Positions 56,981 to 64,000 of a stretch of DNA of 64,000 nt are shown piece after piece (the first letter of the stretch is position 1; the number at the start of each line of letters is the position of its first letter). The DNA comes from Coriaria nepalensis. Taxonomy: Eukaryota; Streptophyta; Magnoliopsida; Cucurbitales; Coriariaceae. The stretch covers positions 17,007,209 to 17,071,208 of the forward strand of contig CP114482.1 of NCBI GenBank assembly GCA_027186245.1, read 5' to 3'. The translations under genes and the position numbers were made by a program. The notes beneath the pieces are model-generated. The model searched no databases. It was not told the DNA's origin and was given only the letters and a program-made list of their open reading frames with translations.

Positions 56981-57112
56981 TCTTACATAACTTGCAATTA
57001 ATCTATTGTAGACAACGATGCATTATTTTAGCCTGAAAAAGCATATCATTTAGCCTTTTCATATCATTAAATTATTTGGAAGCACGTCGAACCAATTCTA
57101 TTTTTGCATTTA

Positions 57113-57397
57113 AAACACGACTTTCGTTCATAATTTGCAAATGATCTATTGAAGGCAACTATGCATTTTTTTAGCCTTAAAATCATGTCATTGAGTCTCC
57201 TGTAGTGATTAAATCCATCAAAATAAATTGAAACGAATTCTAGTTTCGCCCTTCAAACATGATTTTCTTATATAACTTGCAATTAATCTATTGCAGACAA
57301 GAATGCATTATTTTTGCCAAAAAAAGCATATCATTCACTCTTTTCATATCATTAAATTATTTGAAAGCACGTCGAACCAATTCTATTTTTGCATTTA
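57113..57397 (+). repeat. Dimeric HOR unit, A/B hybrid plus C (285 bp), copy 1
   Basis: The A head runs through ACTATGCATTTTTTTAGCC and then continues as B with CTTAAAATCATGTCATTGAG. C follows normally, so the unit is 285 bp instead of 421. The breakpoint lies inside TTTAGCCTTAAA, which A and B share. The B tail has AAATCCATCAAAATAAATT, also seen in the other two hybrids. Confidence 0.9.
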
Positions 57398-59081
57398 AAA
57401 CTCGACTTTCATGCATAACTTGCAAATGATCTATTGAAGGCAACTATGCATTTTTTTAGACTTAAAGTCGTATAATTGCGTCTCTTTTAGTCATTAAATC
57501 ATTCTAAATCACTTCGAACGAAATTCGCATTTTAAATATGAATTTCGTGCAGAACTTCCACTTGATCTATTGTAGGCAACAATGCATTTGTTTAGCCTTA
57601 AAATTATGTCATTCAGTCTGTTGTACTGATTAAATCATTCTAAATTAATTCGAACGAATTCGATTTTCGTCCTTCAAACATGATTTTCTTACATAACTTG
57701 CAATTAATCTATTGCAGACAACGATGCGTTATTTTAGCCTGAAAAAGCATATCATTTAGTCTTTTCATATCATTAAATTATTTGAAAGCACGTCGAACCA
57801 ATTCTATTTTTGCATTTAAAACACGACTTTCGTGCATAACTTGCAAATGATCTATTGAAGGCAACTATGCATTTTTTTAGACTTAAAGTCGTATAATTGC
57901 GTCTCTTTTAGTCATTAAATCATTCTAAATCACTTCGAACGAAATTCGCATTTTAAATATGAATTTCGTGCAGAACTTCCACTTGATCTATTGTAGGCAA
58001 CAATGCATTTGTTTAGCCTTAAAATCATGTCATTCAGTCTCTTGTACTGATTAAATCATTCTAAATTAATTCGAACGAATTCGATTTTCGTCCTTCAAAC
58101 ATGATTTTCTTACATAACTTGCAATTAATCTATTGCAGACAACAATGCATTATTTTAGCCTGAAAAGGCATATCATTTAGTCTTTTCATATCATTCAATT
58201 ATTTGAAAGCACATCGAACCAATTCTATTTTTGCATTTAAAACACGACTTTCATGCATAACTTGTAAATGATCTATTGAAGGCAACTATGCATTTTTTTA
58301 GACTTAAAGTCGTATAATTGCGTCTCTTTCAGTCATTAAATCATTCTAAATCACTTCGAACCAAATTCGCATTTTAAACATGAATTTCGTGCATAACTTG
58401 CACTTGATCTATTGTAGGCAACAATGCATTTGTTTAGCCTTAAAATCATGTCATTGAGTCTCTTGTACTGATTAAATCATTCTAAATTAATTCGAACGAA
58501 TTCGATTTTTGCCCTTTAAACATGATTTTCTTACATAACTTACAATTAATCTATTGTAGACAACGATGCGTTATTTTAGCCTGAAAAAGCATATCATTTA
58601 GCCTTTTCATATCATTAAATTATTTGAAAGCACGTCGAACCAATTCTATTTTTGCATTTAAAACACGACTTTCATGCATAACTTGCAAATGATCTAATGA
58701 AGGCAACTATGAATTTTTTTAGACTTAAAGTCGTATAATTGCATCCCTTTCAGTCATTAAATCATTCTAAATCACTTCGACCGAAATTCGCATTTTAAAC
58801 ATGAATTTCGTGCATAACTTGCACTTGATCTATTGTAGGCAACAATGCATTTGTTTAGCCTTAAAATCATGTCATTGAGTCTCTTGTACTGATTAAATCA
58901 TTCTAAATTAATTCGAACGAATTCGATTTTCGCCCTTCAAACATGATTTTCTTACATAACTTGCAATTAATCTATTGCAGACAACAATGCATTATTTTAG
59001 CCTGAAAAAGCATATCATTTAGTCTTTTCATATCATTAAATTATTTGAAAACACGTCGAACCAATTTTATTTTTGCATTTA

Positions 59082-59366
59082 AAACACGACTTTCGTGCAT
59101 AACTTGCAAATTATCTATTGAAGGCAACTATGCATTTTTTTAGCCTTAAAATCATGTCATTGAGTCTCCTGTAGTGATTAAATCCATCAAAATAAATTGG
59201 AACGAATTCTACTTTCGCCCTTCAAACATGATTTTCTTATATAACTTGCAATTAATCTATTGCAGACAAGAATGCATTATTTTGGCCAAAAAAAGCATAT
59301 CATTCACTCTTTTCATATCATTAAATTATTTGAAAGCACGTCGAACCAATTCTATTTTTGCATTCA
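59082..59366 (+). repeat. Dimeric HOR unit, A/B hybrid plus C (285 bp), copy 2
   Basis: The structure and breakpoint are the same as at 57113. This copy has TTGCAAATTATCTATTG in the A part, TGGAACGAATTCTACTTTC in the B tail, and is preceded by the GAAAACACGTCGAACC type of C. The shared CCATCAAAATAAATT tail argues for one fusion event that was later copied. Confidence 0.9.
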
Positions 59367-60208
59367 AAACTCGACTTTCATGCATAACTTGCAAATGATC
59401 TATTGAAGGCAACTATGTATTTTTTTAGACTTAAATTCGTATAATTGCGTCTCTTCCAGTCATTAAATAATTCTAAATCACTTCGAACGTACTTCACACT
59501 TTAAACATGACTTCCATGCATAACTTGCAGTTGATCTATTGAAGGCAACAATACAATTGTTTAGCCTTAAAATCATGTCATTAAGTCTCCTGTAGTGATT
59601 AAATCCTTCAAAATAAATTGGAACGAATTCTACTTTCGCCCTTCAAACATGATTTTCTTATATACCTTGAAATTAATCTATTGCAGACAACAATGCGTTA
59701 TTTTGGCCTAAAAAAGCATATCATTCAGTCTTTTCATATCATTAAATTATTTGAAAGCACGTCGAACCAATTCTATTTTTGCATTTAAAACACGACTTTC
59801 GTGCATAACTTGCAAATGATCAGTTGAAGGCAACCATGCAGTTTTTTAGCCTTAAAGTCGTATAATTGCGTCTCTTTAAGTCATTAAATCATTCTAAGTC
59901 ACTTCGAACGAACTTCACATATTAAACATGAATTTCGTGCATAACTTGCACTTGATCTATTGTAGGCAACAATGCATTTGTTTAGCCTTAAAATCATGTC
60001 ATTGAGTCTCTTGTACTGATTAAATCATTCTAAATTAATTCGAACAAATTCGATTTTTGCCCTTCAGACATGATTTTCTTACATAACTTGCAATTAATCT
60101 ATTGTAGACAACGATGCATTATTTTAGCCTGAAAAAGCATATCATTTAGCCTTTTCATATCATTAAATTATTTGGAAGCACGTCGAACCAATTCTATTTT
60201 TGCATTTA

Positions 60209-60493
60209 AAACACGACTTTCGTTCATAACTTGCAAATGATCTATTGAAGGCAACTATGCATTTTTTTAGCCTTAAAATCATGTCATTGAGTCTCCTGTA
60301 GTGATTAAATCCATCAAAATAAATTGGAACGAATTCTAGTTTCGCCCTTCAAACATGATTTTCTTATATAACTTGCAATTAATCTATTGCAGACAAGAAT
60401 GCATTATTTTGGCCAAAAAAAGCATATCATTCACTCTTTTCATATCATTAAATTATTTGAAAGCACGTCGAACCAATTCTATTTTTGCATTTA
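60209..60493 (+). repeat. Dimeric HOR unit, A/B hybrid plus C (285 bp), copy 3
   Basis: The structure is identical to the unit at 57113, with which it shares CGACTTTCGTTCATAA and ACGAATTCTAGTTTCGCC. It lies exactly 3096 bp downstream of copy 1, inside the duplicated block. Confidence 0.9.
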
Positions 60494-60910
60494 AAACTCG
60501 ACTTTCATGCATAACTTGCAAATGATCTATTGAAGGCAACTATGTATTTTTTTAGACTTAAATTCGTATAATTGCGTCTCTTTCAGTCATTAAATCATTC
60601 TAAATCACTTTGAACGAACGTCACACTTTAAACATGCCTTCCATGCATAACTTGCACTTGATCTATAGAAGGCAACAATGCAATTGTTTATCCTTAAAAT
60701 CATGTCATTGAGTCTCCTGTAGTGATTAAATCCTTCAAAATAAATTGGAACGAATTCTACTTTCGCCCTTCAAACATGATTTTCTTATATAACTTGCAAT
60801 TAATCTATTGCAGACAAGAATGCATTATTTTGGCCAAAAAAAGCATATCATTCACTCTTTTCATATCATTAAATTATTTGAAAGCACGTCGAACCAATTC
60901 TATTTTTGCA

Positions 60911-61752
60911 TTTAAAACACGACTTTCATGCATAACTTGCAAATGATCTATTGAAGGCAACTATGTATTTTTTTAGACTTAAATTCGTATAATTGCGTCT
61001 CTTTCAGTCATTAATACATTCTAAATCACTTCGAATGAAATTCGCATTTTAAACATGAATTTCGTGCAGAATTTGCACTTGATCTATTGTAGGCAATATT
61101 GCCTTTGTTTAGCCTTAAAATCATGTCATTGAGTCTCTTGTACTGATTAAATCATTCTAAATTAATTCGAACGAATTCGATTTTCGCCCTTCAATCATGA
61201 TTTTCTTATATAACTTGCAATTAATCTATTGCAGGCAAGAATGCATTATTTTGGCCAAAAAAAGCATATCATTCAGTCTTTTCATATCATTAAATTATTT
61301 GAAAGCACGTCGAACCAATTCTATTTTTGCATTTAAAACACGACTTTCATGCATAACTTGCAAATGATCTATTGAAGGCAACTATGTATTTTTTTAGACT
61401 TAAATTCGTATAATTGCGTCTCTTTCAGTCATTAATACATTCTAAATCACTTCGAATGAAATTCGCATTTTAAACATGAATTTCGTGCAGAATTTGCACT
61501 TGATCTATTGTAGGCAATATTGCCTTTGTTTAGCCTTAAAATCATGTCATTGAGTCTCTTGTACTGATTAAATCATTCTAAATTAATTCGAACGAATTCG
61601 ATTTTCGCCCTTCAAACATGATTTTCTTACACAACTTGCAAATAATCTATTGCAGACAACAGTGCATTATTTTAGAATTAAAATGCAAATCATTCAGTCT
61701 TTTCATATCATTATATTATTTGAAAGCACATCGAACTAATTCTATTTTTGCA
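60911..61752 (+). repeat. Recent one-unit tandem duplication
   Basis: Two consecutive units are almost identical. Both contain ACTATGTATTTTTTTAGAC, TCATTAATACATTC, CGAATGAAATTCGCATTTT, GTGCAGAATTTGCAC and GGCAATATTGCCTTTG. A related but older unit lies near 54.6-55.0 kb. The C monomers differ (GGCC type in the first, TAGAATTAAA type in the second), which marks the exchange boundary near 61190-61610. Confidence 0.85.
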
Positions 61753-64000
61753 TTTAAAACACGACTTTCATGCATAACTTGCAAATGATCTATTGAAGGC
61801 AACTATGCATTTTTTTAGACTTACAGTCGTATAATTGCGTCTCTTTCAGTAATTAAATCATTCTAAATCACTTCGAACCAAATTTGCATTTTAAACATGA
61901 ATTTCGTGCATAACTTGCACTTGATCTATTGTAGGCAACAATGCATTTGTTTAGCCTTAAAATCATGTCATTGAGTCTCTTGTAGTGATTAAGTCATTCT
62001 AAATAAATTCGAACGAATTCTATTTTCGCCCTTCAAACATGATTTTCTTACACAACTTGCAAATAATATATTGCAGACAACAGTGCATTATTTTAGAATT
62101 AAAATGCATATCATTCAGTCTTTTCATATCATTATATTATTTGAAAGCACATCGAACCAATTCTATTTTTGCATTTAAAACACGAGTTTCATGCATAACT
62201 TGCAAATGATCCATTGAAGGCAACTATGCATTTTTTTATACTTAAAGTCGTATAATTGCATCTCTTTCAGTCATTAAATCATTCTAAATCACTTCGAACC
62301 AAAATTTGCATTTTAAACATCAATTTCGTGCATAACTTGCACTTGATCTATTGTAGGCAACAATGCATTTGTTTAGCCTTAAAATCATGTCATTGAGTCT
62401 CTTGTACTGATTAAATCATTCTAAATTAATTCGAACGAATTCGATTTTTGCCCTTTAAACATGATTTTCTTACACAACTTGCAAATAATATATTGCAGAC
62501 AACAGTGCATTATTTTAGAATTAAAATGCATATCATTCAGTCTTTTCATATCATTATATTATTTGAAAGCACATCGAACCAATTCTATTTTTGCATTTAA
62601 AACACGACTTTCATGCATAACTTGCAAATGATCTATTGAAGGCAACTATGCATTTTTTTAGACTTACAGTCGTATAATTGCGTCTCTTTCAGTAATTAAA
62701 TCATTCTAAATCACTTCGAACCAAATTTGCATTTTAAACATGAATTTCGTGCATAACTTGCACTTGATCTATTGTAGGCAACAATGCATTTGTTTAGCCT
62801 TAAAATCATGTCATTGAGTCTCTTGTAGTGATTAAGTCATTCTAAATAAATTCGAACGAATTCTATTTTCGCCCTTCAAACATGATTTTCTTACACAACT
62901 TGCAAATAATCTATTGCAGACAACAGTGCATTATTTTAGAATTAAAATGCATATCATTCAGTCTTTTCATATCATTATATTATTTGAAAGCACATCGAAC
63001 CAATTCTATTTTTGCATTTAAAACACGACTTTCATGCATAACTTGCAAATGATCTATTGAAGGCAACTATGCATTTTTTTAGACTTACAGTCGTATAATT
63101 GCGTCTCTTTCAGTAATTAAATCATTCTAAATCACTTCGAACCAAATTTGCATTTTAAACATGAATTTCGTGCATAACTTGCACTTGATCTATTGTAGGC
63201 AACAATGCATTTGTTTAGCCTTAAAATCATGTCATTGAGTCTCTTGTAGTGATTAAGTCATTCTAAATAAATTCGAACGAATTCTATTTTCGCCCTTCAA
63301 ACATGATTTTCTTACACAACTTGCAAATAATCTATTGCAGACAACAGTGCATTATTTTAGAATTAAAATGCATATCATTCAGTCTTTTCATATCATTATA
63401 TTATTGGAAAGCACATCGAACCAATTCTATTTTTGCATTTAAAACACGAGTTTCATGCATAACTTGCAAATGATCCATTGAAGGCAACTATGCATTTTTT
63501 TATACTTAAAGTCGTATAATTGCATCTCTTTCAGTCATTAAATCATTCTAAATCACTTCGAACCAAAATTCGCATTTTAAACATCAATTTCGTGCATAAC
63601 TTGCACTTGATCTATTGTAGGCAACAATGCATTTGTTTAGCCTTAAAATCATGTCATTCAGTCTCTTGTACTGATTAAATCATTCTAAATTAATTCGAAA
63701 GAATTCGATTTTTGCCCTTTAAACATGATTTTCTTACACAACTTGCAAATAATCTATTGCAGACAACAGTGCATTATTTTAGAATTAAAATGCATATCAT
63801 TCAGTCTTTTCATATCATTATATTATTTGAAAGCACATCGAACCAATTCTATTTTTTCATTTAAAACACCACTTTCATGCATAACTTGCAAATGACCTAT
63901 TGAAGGCAACTATGCATTTTTTTAGCCTTAAAGTCGTATAATTGCGTGTCTTACAGTCATTAAATAATTCTAAATCACTTCGAACGTACTTCACACTTTA
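61753..64000 (+). repeat. Homogenised terminal block with X-Y unit pattern
   Basis: Five complete units plus a final A are nearly identical. X units (starting near 61753, 62595 and 63016) have TTTTAGACTTACAGTCG and TTTCAGTAATTAAATC; Y units (near 62174 and 63442) have ACGAGTTTCATGC, AAATGATCCATTG, TTTTTTATACTTAAAG and CCAAAATT. The order is X Y X X Y. All C monomers are of the TAGAATTAAAATGC type. This suggests the latest amplification in the window. The array continues past the right edge. Confidence 0.85.

Larger units (their letters stand above)
35642..57112 (+). repeat. Satellite domain 6, GGCC-type C monomers common
   Basis: About 51 HOR units. From the unit starting at 35642, C monomers with GACAAGAATGCATTATTTTG and GGCCAAAAAAAGC become frequent, and B tails with AAATTGGAACGAATTC alternate with AATTCGAACGAATTC types. 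Small indels occur: a gap in the B head at about 37900 (ATGAATCGTGCATAAC), loss of three bases at about 42560 (GAAGGCAATGCAATTG), and an extra TGCA at about 48877 (CAATGCATGCATTTG). No gene, transposon or unique sequence was seen. Overlapping segmental duplications are listed separately. Confidence 0.83.
56080..60550 (+). repeat. 3096-bp-offset duplication carrying A/B fusions
   Basis: GATCAGTTGAAGGCAACC occurs at 56722 and 59818, and the A/B hybrid units at 57113 and 60209 follow each copy at the same distance. The offset of 3096 bp equals six full 421-bp units plus two 285-bp units, so the fusions were already present or arose in step with the block duplication. GTCTCTTTAAGTCATTAAATC and CCCTTCAGACATGATTTTC are further shared markers. 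Confidence 0.85.
1..64000 (+). repeat. Satellite array, 421-bp trimeric higher-order repeat
   Basis: The window is filled from first to last base by one tandem repeat with a period of about 421 bp. Each period holds three related monomers, A, B and C, in constant order and orientation. Tracing the A starts (1, 422, 845, 1265, 1687, 2107, 2528 and onward) gives about 153 units plus a terminal A. The array continues beyond both ends, since the window opens at an A start and closes at an A end. I saw no inverted stretch, no transposon, no simple-sequence tract and no unique DNA. Long homogeneous arrays with higher-order structure are characteristic of eukaryotic centromeres and pericentromeres; placing this one there is inference. 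The strand given is that on which monomers read A-B-C. Confidence 0.97.

Noticed and set aside
57161..57185. Site-specific recombination site at the A/B fusion
   Set aside because: The breakpoint lies in a word shared by A and B, and the three cases look like copies of one event, so ordinary homologous unequal exchange explains it.
29986..60946. Recurring plus-strand open frames of 64-84 codons in the B-C part of the unit
   Set aside because: They start at GTG, recur at exact multiples of the satellite unit, differ only where the repeat differs, and show no recognisable domain or gene context. Their conservation follows from DNA duplication.
1..64000. CRISPR array
   Set aside because: There are no short constant repeats separated by unique spacers; the whole period is repeat, with diverged monomers of about 140 bp.
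1..64000. CENP-B box
   Set aside because: TTCGAACGAA-type sites resemble the TTCG start of the box, but the required CGGG end is absent; I saw AATTCG or ACTTCAC instead.
1..64000. Telomeric or subtelomeric simple repeat
   Set aside because: I saw no tandem TTAGGG, TTTAGGG or similar run.
1..64000. Promoters or terminators, such as TATAAT-like GTATAATTGCG in A
   Set aside because: The A+T-rich motif is part of every A monomer and is not next to any gene; calling it a promoter would be unsupported.

Overview
The whole 64-kb window is one uninterrupted, head-to-tail satellite DNA array. I found no gene, no RNA gene, no transposon and no unique-sequence island. The base composition is A+T-rich: one A monomer counted by hand is about 34% G+C. 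The length, homogeneity and multi-monomer organisation are typical of eukaryotic centromeric or pericentromeric heterochromatin. I do not recognise the family, so the species, and even plant versus animal, stays open.

The basic period is about 421 bp. It is a higher-order repeat (HOR) of three diverged but related monomers in fixed order: A (about 136 bp), B (about 142 bp) and C (about 143 bp). A fully traced unit runs A 3371-3506, B 3507-3648, C 3649-3791. Following the A starts across the window gives about 153 units plus a final A. All are on the same strand, and only four units have lost about one monomer: one C/A fusion near 12.95 kb and three A/B fusions at 57.11, 59.08 and 60.21 kb.

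Layout: 1-8004 has alternating unit types, with an 842-bp two-unit period in places. 8005-12216 is mixed, with a local unit duplication at 9.27-10.11 kb. About 11.6-20.5 kb is a nest of overlapping duplications with offsets of 1263, 1685, 2804 and 3369 bp. 20494-21335 is a short transition. 21336-28945 is a second copy of 1-8004, about 20-21 kb away and differing by whole-unit gains and losses. 28913-35641 carries new B variants and 841-bp and 2106-bp duplications. From about 35.9 kb a C variant containing GGCC becomes common, and the region to about 57 kb is a mosaic of 2.5-, 3.37-, 7.58-, 8.0- and 10.1-kb duplications. 57.1-60.5 kb holds the three A/B fusions, and 60.9-64.0 kb is the most homogeneous, apparently most recently amplified part.

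Nothing here works as a pathway. The biology is array evolution by unequal exchange or conversion in register with the 421-bp unit, plus possible protein-binding or chromatin roles for conserved blocks and short palindromes in the monomers. Open frames of 60-90 codons recur at exact unit spacing and are by-products of the repeat, so none is annotated as a gene.
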